Shown here: positions 1 through 8,660 of the stretch, one piece after another
How the letters are laid out: the number at the start of each line of letters is the position of its first letter
Numbering within the stretch: the first letter of the stretch is position 1
Program-made: the position numbers and the translations under genes
Source: Robiginitomaculum sp.
GTDB taxonomy: Bacteria > Pseudomonadota > Alphaproteobacteria > Caulobacterales > Maricaulaceae
Length of the DNA stretch: 37,692 nucleotides
Assembly: GCA_002733905.1 (NCBI GenBank)
Contig: NVXK01000011.1
Location: 58,533-96,224 of the forward strand
Direction of reading: 5' to 3'
Notes under the pieces: model-generated
Databases searched by the model: none
Seen by the model: the letters and a program-made list of their open reading frames with translations, nothing else
What the model was told of the DNA's origin: nothing

Positions 1-22
1 GGTGCACTAGCAAGAGCTTTAC

Positions 23-664
23 TTAACCAAGCACGCCTATAAACGCACCCTTTAATCCATCAATAACAAATTGAGCGGCTAAGGCAGCGAGTAAAAAACC
101 AAGCACACGCGTCAAAACATTCGTAAATGTCTTACCCATAATTTTCATCAACCACCCTGCAACAAGGAAAGCCACGAGTGTTATCAACAAGACAGCGACA
201 AGCGCCCCCAAAATTGACATTTGATCGCCGACGCTCGGCTCATCGGACATGAGCAATAATAGTGAAGCAATTGTCCCAGGCCCAGCAATCATCGGAATGC
301 CCATTGGAAATACAGAAATATCCTCTGGGTCGTCATTAATTTCAAGCGCCTCTTCGGCACGGTTTTCGCGGGCTTCGGTACGCTTCTCAAATACCATTTG
401 CAAGGCAATGATAAACAACATTATCCCGCCCGCAATCCGTAGCGCGCTATAATCAATATGCAAAGCCCCAAAAATTTGCTCACCAAAAAATGCGAATAAA
501 AACAATATACCCGCAGCCACAAACACGGATTTAAACGCCATATTTCGTTGATGCTGTCGCGATGTACCTTGCGTAAGCGTCGCAAAAATAGGCGCGCATC
601 CAGGTGGATCAATAATAACAAACAAGACCGTAAAGGCAGATATAAAAAGCTCTAGATTAAACAT
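23..664 (-). CDS. MarC family integral membrane protein
   Basis: A 213-residue, very hydrophobic protein with about six membrane segments, matching the MarC/UPF0056 family in length and pattern. Family hallmarks seen are the N-terminal helix followed by DPPGCAPIF (the usual D-P-x-G-x-x-P-x-F signature, residues about 19-27) and the mid-protein stretch FPMGIPMIAGPGTIAS. It should sit in the inner membrane. The family was once linked to multiple antibiotic resistance, but that role was not upheld and its transport function is unknown. It is divergent from the porin at 843, with 178 bp between them. The ATG at 664 gives a start directly before the first hydrophobic helix. The family call is firm; the function is not. 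Confidence 0.9.
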   Translation of the reverse strand: MFNLELFISAFTVLFVIIDPPGCAPIFATLTQGTSRQHQRNMAFKSVFVAAGILFLFAFFGEQIFGALHIDYSALRIAGGIMLFIIALQMVFEKRTEARENRAEEALEINDDPEDISVFPMGIPMIAGPGTIASLLLLMSDEPSVGDQMSILGALVAVLLITLVAFLVAGWLMKIMGKTFTNVLTRVLGFLLAALAAQFVIDGLKGAFIGVLG

Positions 665-758
665 ATACCCCCTTTATAGGCTTGCGTATCAATCTGCAAG
701 CCATACCCATTTTGAAACCAACTTTTCCAGCACATTATTTTCAAGCAGAGTTATAAAA

Positions 759-791
759 CCTTCATCATTCTGTCACATAAGTATAGATTAT
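759..791 (+). promoter_or_regulatory. possible Pho box and -10 of the porin gene
   Basis: CCTTCAT-CATT-CTGTCAC at 759-776 has the layout of a PhoB box: two 7-base units 11 bp apart, compared with the E. coli consensus CTGTCAT. The downstream unit matches 6 of 7 and the upstream unit 5 of 7. GATTAT at 786-791, about 9 bp further on, is a plausible -10, as at known PhoB promoters. The downstream gene is an OprP/OprO-type porin, a family often induced by phosphate starvation. The match is by eye only. Confidence 0.45.
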
Positions 792-842
792 TCTGCCTAA
801 TGAGAGCGCAATAACTGAACAGGAATAAAACAGGACTAGAAA

Positions 843-2003
843 ATGTTATCCTATAAAAAAATAATAAGCGTATCCACACTTGCGCTTCTCAGCCTAAGCA
901 TGTCACAAATTGCCGTCGCAGGTGAAGCCACAAGTGAAAATGGTATATGGTCACTTTTCCACGGCGCACCTAAATATAAAGACGACAATGGTAATTATAT
1001 AAAACTAAGAGGGCGTGTATATTGGGACCTCGCCTCACTCAGCGAAACCAAAAATGGTGCGAGCACTTGGGACACCGACAAGAGCGAGTTCCGCACAGCC
1101 CGTATCGGTATTGAAGGCCAGTACAACGCATTCAAATATGTCGGCGAAATTGATCTCTCGGGAAACAAAACAACATTCAAAGATGTTAACATCACCTATA
1201 AAGGCCCCGTCTCCATAAAATTTGGCCAACAAAAAACCACCAATTCAATGGAAGAACTTACCTCTTCGCGCCATGTCAGTTTCACTGAACGCGGCATGAT
1301 CACAGATGCTTTTGGCCTTGATCGCCGTATTGGTGTGAGCATTTCAAAATCTGGTGACAATTATAGCCTATCAGGCGGTGTATATGGCAATTCCATCAAC
1401 GGTCTCCAAGATGATAAAGACGGCAATACTGTATGGTCAGCCCGTGCAACTTACGCCCCTATTCTTGAAAAAGGCCGCGTGCTACATATTGGCGCGTCAC
1501 TACGTCACACGGACAAAAATAACGGCGCACCGAAACGCTCAGCACGCTGGGGTTCGCATCTTGCGATAGAAAAAATCAAACCGAATATCGGTGAAAACGC
1601 ATTTTTGTACGGCCTAGAAGGCGCGGCAATCCTTGGCGCATTCCATGCCCACGCAGAATATATGAACGAAGACGGCGACAACGGCTCAGCCAAAGGCGGC
1701 TTCATCCAAGCAGGGTATTTCCTCACGGGCGAAACCCGTAAATACAAAGCAAGTGGCGGTAAATTTGACCGCACAAAACCAAACAAGCCTCTTTCAAAAG
1801 GTGGATATGGCGGCCTAGAACTTGTCGCACGCTATGACACACTCGACGCCATCAAAGCCGGCGACGAGAAAGCAGATGCCTTTACCATTGGCGCGACATG
1901 GTATCCAGAAAGCCATCTGCGGGTAAAACTTAATTACACAGACGCAAGTGCAGATACCTATCAAGCAGATGGCGTCTACATGCGCGTACAAATGGATTGG
2001 TAA
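843..2003 (+). CDS. phosphate-selective porin O/P-type outer membrane porin
   Basis: A 386-residue protein with a signal peptide (K-K, hydrophobic core, cleavage after Val-Ala at about residue 26). The mature part is built of alternating beta strands with aromatic girdles and ends in the aromatic residue Trp (MRVQMDW), as outer membrane barrels do. Family signs of the OprP/OprO porins are KLRGRVYWDLA near the N-terminus, FRTARIGIEGQYNAFKYVGE, and the C-terminal TIGATWYPESHLRVKLNYT. These barrels let anions such as phosphate or polyphosphate through the outer membrane. AGGA 8-11 bp upstream supports the ATG. It is a single-gene unit: a possible Pho box lies upstream and a terminator downstream. 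Substrate specificity cannot be read from sequence. Confidence 0.88.
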   Translation: MLSYKKIISVSTLALLSLSMSQIAVAGEATSENGIWSLFHGAPKYKDDNGNYIKLRGRVYWDLASLSETKNGASTWDTDKSEFRTARIGIEGQYNAFKYVGEIDLSGNKTTFKDVNITYKGPVSIKFGQQKTTNSMEELTSSRHVSFTERGMITDAFGLDRRIGVSISKSGDNYSLSGGVYGNSINGLQDDKDGNTVWSARATYAPILEKGRVLHIGASLRHTDKNNGAPKRSARWGSHLAIEKIKPNIGENAFLYGLEGAAILGAFHAHAEYMNEDGDNGSAKGGFIQAGYFLTGETRKYKASGGKFDRTKPNKPLSKGGYGGLELVARYDTLDAIKAGDEKADAFTIGATWYPESHLRVKLNYTDASADTYQADGVYMRVQMDW

Positions 2004-2037
2004 CCCCTACAAACTTACACAATCCCTAAGTAACTGG

Positions 2038-2094
2038 ACCGCCTCTTGTTTGCCCCTATATTATTTAGGTGCTTGACTTGTAGGCGGTTTTTTT
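2038..2094 (+). terminator. rho-independent terminator of the porin gene
   Basis: Inverted arms ACCGCCT (2038-2044) and AGGCGGT (2082-2088) are followed by seven T. The loop is unusually long (37 nt) and contains a small CCT/AGG pairing, so the folded structure may be more complex than a simple hairpin. Confidence 0.7.
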
Positions 2095-2127
2095 ATGGGA
2101 TAGGCTCAGCCAAAATTAGGGAAATTT

Positions 2128-2703
2128 ATGACTATGAAATCATTCACCACACCAACATTGCTCGCAACACTTTTAATGACGTCATGCGCGCAAAACACAT
2201 CCACACCTCAAGAGAAGTTCATGCAAAGCCTAAACGCGCTCTGCGGCAAATCTTTTGCAGGGAAATTAGTCAGCACTGACGAGGTTGATACAAAAACGGC
2301 AAGCCTACCTATGGTCATGGAAGTACGTGAATGTAGCGATACGCAAATGCGTATTCCCTTTCACATTGGCGATAATCATTCCCGCACATGGATCATCACC
2401 AAAACGGATCAAGGCCTTCGCCTAGAGCACCAACATAATCACGAAAACGGCCATGCGGACGCGGTCACCCTATACGGTGGCGACACCACTGACATAGGAA
2501 CAGCCACACACCAAAACTTCCCTGTAAACCAGTTCTCCAAAGACATGTTTGTGAAAGAAGGCCTGAATGTATCCGTCACAAATATATGGAGTATTGAAAT
2601 ATCTCCCACAAAATATGCATACGAAATGCGCCGTGAAGGCCGTCAATTCCGCGCTGAATTCGACCTAACACAAACCGTAGCGACACCACCGAAACCTTGG
2701 TAA
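2128..2703 (+). CDS. putative lipoprotein of unknown function
   Basis: A 191-residue protein with a short lipoprotein signal peptide; the lipobox M-T-S-C puts the lipidated Cys at residue 20. AGGGA just upstream supports the ATG. The mature part is soluble and His-rich around residues 90-105 (LEHQHNHENGH), which could bind metal, but no known domain is recognised. A pair of Cys (about 39 and 69) could form a disulfide. The last codons overlap the start of the next gene, also a predicted lipoprotein, so the two are probably co-translated and may act together in the envelope. Lipidation is well supported; the function is unknown. Confidence 0.8.
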   Translation: MTMKSFTTPTLLATLLMTSCAQNTSTPQEKFMQSLNALCGKSFAGKLVSTDEVDTKTASLPMVMEVRECSDTQMRIPFHIGDNHSRTWIITKTDQGLRLEHQHNHENGHADAVTLYGGDTTDIGTATHQNFPVNQFSKDMFVKEGLNVSVTNIWSIEISPTKYAYEMRREGRQFRAEFDLTQTVATPPKPW

Positions 2704-3530
2704 TTCACCCCATATATTGGGTCAGTATATTCGCTATGACGATTAGCGCGTGCGCGACAAAGCTACAGCCTTCTCAAACAGGATCTTGGCAGGGCCAAGT
2801 ATATGAGGTTTGCCAACCAACAAAGGGGAGCAAATTACGTGCAGTCGTCTTTGCACCTGAATATGAGACTTTAACAAAAACACTTCTTCCTCTTAGCCGA
2901 ACAGAGTTTTTTGTAACACCCAGTCACCAAAATACAGACGAGGCACAAACGCCCCAAACTTTTGGCGAACGGGTCACAGTTGATTCATCTGCGCCCACAC
3001 AAACCCAATATCGTTATTTAAAACGCCAATACATAGGGTATCTAAATACTAACGATGAATGGGTCGATAAAAACAATACCCCCCTTCACGACCTCAAAAA
3101 CTTTCGAAAAGAAGTTGGTGAACATACCCCACCAAAAAACATTCCGTTTGAACAAATTAGCATGAGGGAGTCGAAAACAAATCTGTCTAAAGAAGATATA
3201 AAACATTTATTACTACGTTTAGAAAAGGCGCCGCCTTGCACCGTTTTTGCAATGCCCGATTTATGGGCAGTCACTAGCACAACACGTATTGATTTAGGAA
3301 AGAATACACCATTTGTATGCGCCCCCGAAAATGGAGGCATACGTAAAAAACCGCGTCAGCAAGGCCCTATAGAAAACAGAGAAATCGTCATAAGACCAGA
3401 TGGAGAAATGTACGGGTACAAAGATGGTTATGGCGTAATTTTTGCACGCGAAAACCAAAGATTTTATCAAGCCGTCACACGAAAATATAATGGTAAACTT
3501 TGTGAATGGAACGCAATCACGAGGGATTAA
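2697..3530 (+). CDS. putative lipoprotein, coupled to the gene before it
   Basis: A 277-residue protein with lipobox I-S-A-C at residues 16-19. The reading frame opens with TTG at 2697, overlapping the previous stop codon by 7 bp. The only nearby ATG (2736) would delete most of the signal peptide, and an in-frame stop lies at 2655. No Shine-Dalgarno sequence precedes the TTG, so translation probably depends on coupling to the upstream gene. The mature protein has no domain I recognise. A C-terminal stretch, IRPDGEMYGYKDGYGVIF, followed by FYQAV, looks like a beta-rich module. The stop overlaps the stop of the opposing glycosyltransferase gene in a TTAA. Function unknown. Confidence 0.72.
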   Translation: MVIHPIYWVSIFAMTISACATKLQPSQTGSWQGQVYEVCQPTKGSKLRAVVFAPEYETLTKTLLPLSRTEFFVTPSHQNTDEAQTPQTFGERVTVDSSAPTQTQYRYLKRQYIGYLNTNDEWVDKNNTPLHDLKNFRKEVGEHTPPKNIPFEQISMRESKTNLSKEDIKHLLLRLEKAPPCTVFAMPDLWAVTSTTRIDLGKNTPFVCAPENGGIRKKPRQQGPIENREIVIRPDGEMYGYKDGYGVIFARENQRFYQAVTRKYNGKLCEWNAITRD

Positions 3531-4684
3531 CGCCCTGTCTTCACAAACCGACCAAGTCTACGTACTATTTTTTTAAAAATACGAAAAGGTGCGCCAGCAA
3601 TTTTTATGGCGCGGCGTGCGCGGCGCCAACGTTTGCGGCGTTGTGGTTCTGTTTCTGGCTCTAACAAACTGACAAAATCAGCAGCCACTTTTTTCCACTC
3701 ATAATTTTGCGCGTGGGCCACGGCATCTTTACGCTTTAGCTTAAGGCATTGCAGGCTTGCGGCGCGCAAATCCTCATCCACAATACCCGCATTTGAGTTT
3801 GGAATAATATCAATAGGCCCATGAACAGGGTAGCCTGCGACAGGTGTACCCGTCGCCATTGCTTCGATAATCACAAGTCCGAATGTATCCGTTTTTGACG
3901 GGAATACGAATACATCTGCATCAGAAAAATACCGTGCGAGTTCATCCCCGAACTTAGCACCCACAAATTTCACCACATGACCATATTGGCGTTGCAAAAC
4001 ACTATATGAAGGCCCATCACCAACAACAACTTTTGTACCCGGTAAATCGAGTTTCAAAAATGCTTCGATATTTTTTTCAACGGCAACACGCCCAACATTT
4101 ATAAAAATAGGCCGTTCTAACCCTGCGTAAACATCTTCGCCGAACGCATCTTTTTTAGAAAAGCGAATTTGAGGCCGAAATTGCGTAAGGTCTACACCGC
4201 GTGTCCATGCCGCGAGGTTATTAAACTTTTTTGTCTCTAGAAACGACACCATAGACGGGGTCGTCACCATGACCCGCCCTCCACTATTGTGAAAACTCCG
4301 CACGAATTTGTAAACTAACGATGTAGGAACAAACGGAAACCGTGCATGCACATATTCTGGAAATTTCGTGTGATAGCTCGTCGTAAATGACATACCCCAT
4401 TTCAGGCACAATGCACGCGCCGCCCAACCAAGTGGCCCTTCGGTTGCGATGTGCACTGCGTCAGGCCCGAACATAACAAGGCGTCGTTCTAGCTCTCGCT
4501 TGGCAAAGAGTGCAATTTTAATATCGGGATATGTCGGAAGAGGCAGGGTCATAAACCCATCACTCGGCGAAATAATTTCAACCACATGACCTGCTTTTTC
4601 ACATTCTTCCACGGTCTTTTCCAAGGTGCGAACCACCCCGTTCATCTGCGGTTTCCACGCATCTGTGACCAGAAGAATTTTCAT
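3527..4684 (-). CDS. glycosyltransferase family 4 (GT-B) protein, mannosyltransferase-like
   Basis: A 385-residue GT-B glycosyltransferase. The N-terminal acceptor domain starts MKILLVTDAWKPQMNGVVRT, typical of GT4 enzymes related to GDP-mannose-dependent alpha-mannosyltransferases and the sulfolipid/MgtA group. SYHTKFPEYV follows at about residue 103. The C-terminal donor domain has INVGRVAVEKNIEAF and the E-x7-E motif in FPSKTDTFGLVIIEAMATGTPV. The last 40 residues are strongly basic (RRKRWRRARR...), which suggests binding to the inner membrane face. The likely role is adding a hexose to a lipid or polysaccharide; donor and acceptor cannot be fixed. It is convergent with the lipoprotein gene at 2697 and lies downstream of rpsP behind a terminator. 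Confidence 0.88.
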   Translation of the reverse strand: MKILLVTDAWKPQMNGVVRTLEKTVEECEKAGHVVEIISPSDGFMTLPLPTYPDIKIALFAKRELERRLVMFGPDAVHIATEGPLGWAARALCLKWGMSFTTSYHTKFPEYVHARFPFVPTSLVYKFVRSFHNSGGRVMVTTPSMVSFLETKKFNNLAAWTRGVDLTQFRPQIRFSKKDAFGEDVYAGLERPIFINVGRVAVEKNIEAFLKLDLPGTKVVVGDGPSYSVLQRQYGHVVKFVGAKFGDELARYFSDADVFVFPSKTDTFGLVIIEAMATGTPVAGYPVHGPIDIIPNSNAGIVDEDLRAASLQCLKLKRKDAVAHAQNYEWKKVAADFVSLLEPETEPQRRKRWRRARRAIKIAGAPFRIFKKIVRRLGRFVKTGR

Positions 4685-4757
4685 ACTAAAATCGACCCCG
4701 ATTGCCCTGCCACTATAACAAAGCCCACCTTAAGCGCAAAGACAATACAACGCGCAT

Positions 4758-4788
4758 ATAAAAAAAGCGGACAGTCAATATGACCGCC
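4758..4788 (-). terminator. terminator of the ffh-rpsP unit
   Basis: On the minus strand GCGGTCA, TTGAC and CCGC form an imperfect hairpin followed by seven T (4760-4766 read as A on plus). It lies 35-60 bp after the rpsP stop. Confidence 0.65.
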
Positions 4789-4821
4789 CGCCCTCTTAAT
4801 TTTTATAACGTACGCATACGT

Positions 4822-5343
4822 TTATTCTTCTGAAGCAGCTTCTTCAGCAGCAGGTGCTTCTTCAGCCGGAGCTTCTTCAGCAGGCGCAGCTTTTGCTTCT
4901 GCCGCAGCAGCTTTTTCAGCAGCTTTAGCTTCTTCTTCAGCAGCTTTCGCAGCAGCCGCAGCTTCTTTAGCCGCTTCTTTTGCGTCTTCTTCAGCAGCTT
5001 TACGTGCTTCTACGCGCTCTTTTTGTGACTCGATCATTTCAAGAGCTTTCGCGCCCGGCTTACCTTTATTAGGGTTATTACCGTGCTTCCATTCCCAAAG
5101 ACCAGCGTCGCTCATAAAACGTGCAACACGGTCTGTAGGACGTGCGCCTTTTGCAAGCCATTCTTTGATTTTATCAGCGTCAAGAATTACGCGATTTTCG
5201 TCAGTTTTAGGCAACATTGGGTTATATGAACCAACGCGTTCAATGTAACGACCATCACGAGGCGCGCGCGCATCAGCAATAACAACACGGTAGTAAGGAC
5301 GTTTCTTTGCGCCATGACGCGCCAATCTAATTTTAAGAGCCAT
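4822..5343 (-). CDS. rpsP: 30S ribosomal protein S16
   Basis: A 173-residue protein whose first 80 residues are canonical S16 ([20 protein letters not shown], then ERVGSYNP and the DRV-x-x-F region), part of the 30S subunit body. Residues about 110-173 form a low-complexity, helix-prone Ala/Glu/Lys tail, much longer than E. coli S16 (about 82 residues). Tails of this kind are common in alphaproteobacteria. It lies 43 bp downstream of ffh and is probably transcribed with it. The usual partners rimM, trmD and rplS do not follow; a terminator and a glycosyltransferase gene do. AGGA upstream of the ATG supports the start. Confidence 0.97.
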   Translation of the reverse strand: MALKIRLARHGAKKRPYYRVVIADARAPRDGRYIERVGSYNPMLPKTDENRVILDADKIKEWLAKGARPTDRVARFMSDAGLWEWKHGNNPNKGKPGAKALEMIESQKERVEARKAAEEDAKEAAKEAAAAAKAAEEEAKAAEKAAAAEAKAAPAEEAPAEEAPAAEEAASEE

Positions 5344-5386
5344 AATATTTTCCTTTTTAAATTCTAATTTTTAATTTCTAGTTTCG

Positions 5387-6949
5387 TTATTTCTTTTTAG
5401 GGCCGCCCAAACCGGGAAGACCTCCACCAATACCGGGCAAACCACCTAAACCTTTACCAAGACCGGGAAGTTTACCGCCCATTTGTTGCTTCATATCTGC
5501 AAGCATTTTCGGGTCCATCGCACCAAGATCAGGCATTCCGCCACCCATTTGACTGCCACCCATAAGAGGCATGCCGCCACCTTGACCGCCCATCATACTG
5601 CCCATAAGCCCCTTCATACCGCCCTTGCCCATTTTTTTCATCATGTCAGCCATTTGGCGATGCATTTTCAGCAATTTATTCACGTCTTGCACGTCCATGC
5701 CTGCACCTTTGGCAATACGTTTTTTACGAGAGGCTTTGATCAAAGCAGGCTTGCGGCGCTCTAGCGGCGTCATTGCATAGATAATCGCCTGTTGGCGTGC
5801 CAGTGTTTTATTCTCAACACCGCCCATTTTATCCATAGCTTTACGCATTTTGCCCATGCCCGGCATTAATTTCATCAGGCCGCCCATACCGCCCATTTTA
5901 TTAATTTGGCCAAGTTGTTTTGCAAGATCATCAAGATCGAAAACACCTTTTTCCATTTTTTTGGCAAGTTGCTCGGCTTCTTTTTGGTCAATAACCGCAG
6001 AGGCTTTTTCAACCAAGGATACAATATCGCCCTGACCAAGAATACGACCCGCAAGACGTTCCGCGTCAAAGGCTTCAAGACCATCAAGTTTTTCACCTGT
6101 ACCAAGGAATTTAATTGGCAAACCTGTAACGGCGCGCATAGAGAGCGCCGCACCACCACGACCATCGCCGTCAATACGTGTAAGCACAAGACCCGTTAGC
6201 GGAAGGCGTTCATGAAAACGTTTCGCGGTTTCCACGGCGTCTTGCCCCGTAAGGCTATCCGCAACAAGAAGTGTCTCAATCGGATTTGAAACTTTGGCAA
6301 TCTCTGCCACTTCGTCCATCAACATATCGTCTATCGTTGTACGGCCAGCCGTATCCAGAAAGACAATATCAAACCCGCCAAGCTTGCCAGCTTCCATTGC
6401 GCGTTTGGCAATTTGAACGGCTGTTTGGTTTGGCACGATAGGTAGAAAATCAACGCCTGCTTGCTCGGCCAAAATACCAAGCTGCTCCATCGCCGCAGGA
6501 CGACGTGTATCAAGCGAAGCCAATAACACTTTTTTCTTAAGGCGGGTACGAAGATAAAGCGCAAGCTTACCCGCAGTTGTTGTCTTACCCGAACCTTGTA
6601 GACCGACCATTAAAATGGCGGCTGGTGGGCGTGCATTTAAATTCAGTTGCGATGACGCAGGCGGCTCTTCGCCCTCGGCCACAACACCGCCAAGCATTTC
6701 AACCAAAGCGTCATGAACGATTTTGACAATTTGCTGTCCCGGTTTAATGGAACGAATAACTTTTTCGCCGACAGATTCTTCTTTGACCCGCGCCACAAAA
6801 TCTTTGACAACAGGCAAGGCCACATCAGCTTCGAGGAGCGCAATGCGAATTTCGCGCATAGCCGCACTGACATCCTTTTCCGACAAAGAACCTTTGCCAG
6901 TCAGGTTATCAAAAACGCCACCAAGGCGATCTGCTAATGCGTCAAACAT
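5387..6949 (-). CDS. ffh: signal recognition particle protein Ffh (SRP54)
   Basis: A 520-residue SRP GTPase that binds 4.5S RNA and signal sequences and delivers ribosomes to FtsY. It has an N-terminal four-helix bundle (residues 1-85), then the G domain with P-loop GLQGSGKTTT (116-125), DTRRPAAMEQL, DTAGR and TRIDGDGRGGAALS. The Met-rich M domain (about 335-450) carries the RNA-binding region around GSRKKRIAKGAG-like RASRKKRIAKGAG. The C-terminus is a Gly/Met/Pro-rich low-complexity tail of about 70 residues ending in KKK. GGAGACG before the ATG supports the start. The ffh-rpsP order is a classic bacterial arrangement. Confidence 0.97.
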   Translation of the reverse strand: MFDALADRLGGVFDNLTGKGSLSEKDVSAAMREIRIALLEADVALPVVKDFVARVKEESVGEKVIRSIKPGQQIVKIVHDALVEMLGGVVAEGEEPPASSQLNLNARPPAAILMVGLQGSGKTTTAGKLALYLRTRLKKKVLLASLDTRRPAAMEQLGILAEQAGVDFLPIVPNQTAVQIAKRAMEAGKLGGFDIVFLDTAGRTTIDDMLMDEVAEIAKVSNPIETLLVADSLTGQDAVETAKRFHERLPLTGLVLTRIDGDGRGGAALSMRAVTGLPIKFLGTGEKLDGLEAFDAERLAGRILGQGDIVSLVEKASAVIDQKEAEQLAKKMEKGVFDLDDLAKQLGQINKMGGMGGLMKLMPGMGKMRKAMDKMGGVENKTLARQQAIIYAMTPLERRKPALIKASRKKRIAKGAGMDVQDVNKLLKMHRQMADMMKKMGKGGMKGLMGSMMGGQGGGMPLMGGSQMGGGMPDLGAMDPKMLADMKQQMGGKLPGLGKGLGGLPGIGGGLPGLGGPKKK

Positions 6950-7202
6950 TCACGTCTCCAATTCCCAACACACGCGCCACAAATGACCATACGTAAAAAC
7001 TCCGATGAACGATAACGTCGACCAGAGTACCCCGTCTATATCGTCCCATCAATAATGGGTGTCGCATAGAGCAGAGCGCAAACAAACTTGCGCGGGAATG
7101 TGGGGCTTATAGGGGGGGACGCGCCATGTGTCAAACACTATTCAAGACAGAAAACAAGCCTGCCTCTCCCTCATAATACAAGAAAAAGGATGCGAGGCAC
7201 CT

Positions 7203-7646
7203 CTAAGCATCAAGCGTCTTCAAAACCTCTTCTTGGCCAATCTGGGATAGCAAGCTCATGCTATCAAAATAGATACGTTCATTTACAATTTTATCGCCCT
7301 CAAAGAAAAAGAATGCGGCAATCGGCACACGAAAAGATTTGTGAGTTGGCGGGCGGCCGTAAAACACGCCGTCATTCGTACCAAGCAAATCAAACTCGGC
7401 AATCACCGCATCATCAGAAAAGTGCAAGCGCACATTCTCGTGACGTTGGTCAGGGAAAGCCGTACGGGTTAGTTTGTAATATTCCATGACTTCGGCACTT
7501 CCATCAAAAACCTGACCACTGGCCATGATTTCATAATGCGGATAGTCAAATGTCGCCAATGTCTTGTCAAAGTCCTGAGCCGTTTCCGTTTCAAAATGCT
7601 CAATCACCACGGCTTCACGTTTTGCACGCATGTCTTCACTAATCAT
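7203..7646 (-). CDS. SnoaL-like / NTF2-fold protein
   Basis: A 147-residue protein of the SnoaL-like NTF2 superfamily. It starts with a helix that ends in TLATFDYPHYEIMASG, followed by FDGSAEVMEYYKLTRTAFPD and the strand-rich half with VIAEFDLLGTNDG and FFFFEGDKIVNERIYFD. Such cone-shaped folds include polyketide cyclases, steroid isomerases and many proteins of unknown function. The reading frame is open further upstream, but the ATG at 7646 has GAAGGGG about 7 bases before it and begins at the domain start, so I chose it. The gene is divergent from the dioxygenase-like gene at 7893. The substrate is unknown. Confidence 0.82.
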   Translation of the reverse strand: MISEDMRAKREAVVIEHFETETAQDFDKTLATFDYPHYEIMASGQVFDGSAEVMEYYKLTRTAFPDQRHENVRLHFSDDAVIAEFDLLGTNDGVFYGRPPTHKSFRVPIAAFFFFEGDKIVNERIYFDSMSLLSQIGQEEVLKTLDA

Positions 7647-7892
7647 AATTTTCCCCTTCATTGTAATATTGGCAATAAGGATATGTAGCGAATACAAGCT
7701 GCACAAGGCTTCATTCAACCATACCCACTATACACGCACGACAAAATCCACTAGCCTCACCTCATGACCGACGCAAATATCACATCTTTGGAGAACATAT
7801 CTCTAGCGCAACATGTCCTGCGCGGCTGGTTAACAGGGCACGCCTAGCATTTTCTTTCACCTATTTTGATTTACACAAACAGGAGAAAGAAA

Positions 7893-8660
7893 ATGACCAA
7901 TAAAATTGATAGAGAATATTATCTCGACATTATGCGTGGTGCAGGCAAGCTGGACTATGAAATATATTTAAATACCGAAGAACTGCTTGCATGCCAAAAA
8001 CCCACGGAAGAATTGTGCAATCCAGACGAATTAATGTTCATGATTGTACATCAAATCGAAGAATTGTGGATGAAGCTTATGGCCACTACCCTTCTCGATA
8101 TTGACGACGAAATGCACAAGCGTAACAGCTTCAAAGTGATGACATTATTTAGACGCGTCAATATTTGCCAAGAAATGATGCGCCAACAACTCACCCTACT
8201 CGAAACAATGTCACCGAAAGACTACCAAGAAATCCGCGTCCTTCTCGGCAATGGTTCTGGCCAAGAAAGTCCGGGGTTTCGCGTGCTTTTAAAAATGCCC
8301 AAGGATATTTGGCGCACATTTACCCATGTTTATCTTGAAGGCGGCACAAAAACCCTCGAACAAGTTTATGACAGCGAATACGCCCATGACGACACATATA
8401 TGGTTGCGGAATGTCTGGCCGAGTTTGACGAACAATTCCAAAAATTCCGTGCTGATCATATGCAGTTGATTTACCGTTCTATCGGGGTCAATGCCAACTC
8501 TCTCAAAGGCCGCAGCGTCGAAATTCTCCGCACAGGCATGCAGCAAAAATTCTTCCCTGATTTGTGGCAAGTTCGCGCAGACATGACCGACCGTTGGGGC
8601 GGATCATATGGGAAAACCCGTGACAAGCTCAGCCCTAAATCCGAGAAGTCTAATGCGTAA
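7893..8660 (+). CDS. tryptophan 2,3-dioxygenase-like haem protein (divergent)
   Basis: A 255-residue, all-helical member of the tryptophan 2,3-dioxygenase family (haem-dependent aromatic oxygenases). Conserved signs are DELMFMIVHQIEELWMK with distal His53, the Arg of SPGFR (130), FRADHM with proximal haem ligand His189, and FFPDLW. Two substrate-pocket motifs differ from true TDO: the usual F-Q-S-x-Q-F/Y-R segment reads GSGQESPGFR (121-130), and the G-T-G-G-S/T loop after the proximal His is replaced by NANSLKGRS. Conversion of tryptophan to N-formylkynurenine is therefore possible but not secure. AGGAG at 7881 sets the ATG at 7893 rather than the upstream TTG. It overlaps the kynureninase-like gene by 8 bp; no kynurenine formamidase is seen. 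Confidence 0.85.
   Translation: MTNKIDREYYLDIMRGAGKLDYEIYLNTEELLACQKPTEELCNPDELMFMIVHQIEELWMKLMATTLLDIDDEMHKRNSFKVMTLFRRVNICQEMMRQQLTLLETMSPKDYQEIRVLLGNGSGQESPGFRVLLKMPKDIWRTFTHVYLEGGTKTLEQVYDSEYAHDDTYMVAECLAEFDEQFQKFRADHMQLIYRSIGVNANSLKGRSVEILRTGMQQKFFPDLWQVRADMTDRWGGSYGKTRDKLSPKSEKSNA

Noticed and set aside
7088-7489. 133-codon plus-strand frame over the SnoaL-like gene
   Set aside because: Basic, Ser/Gln/His-rich composition of an antisense shadow; the opposite frame is a clear SnoaL-like protein with a ribosome site.
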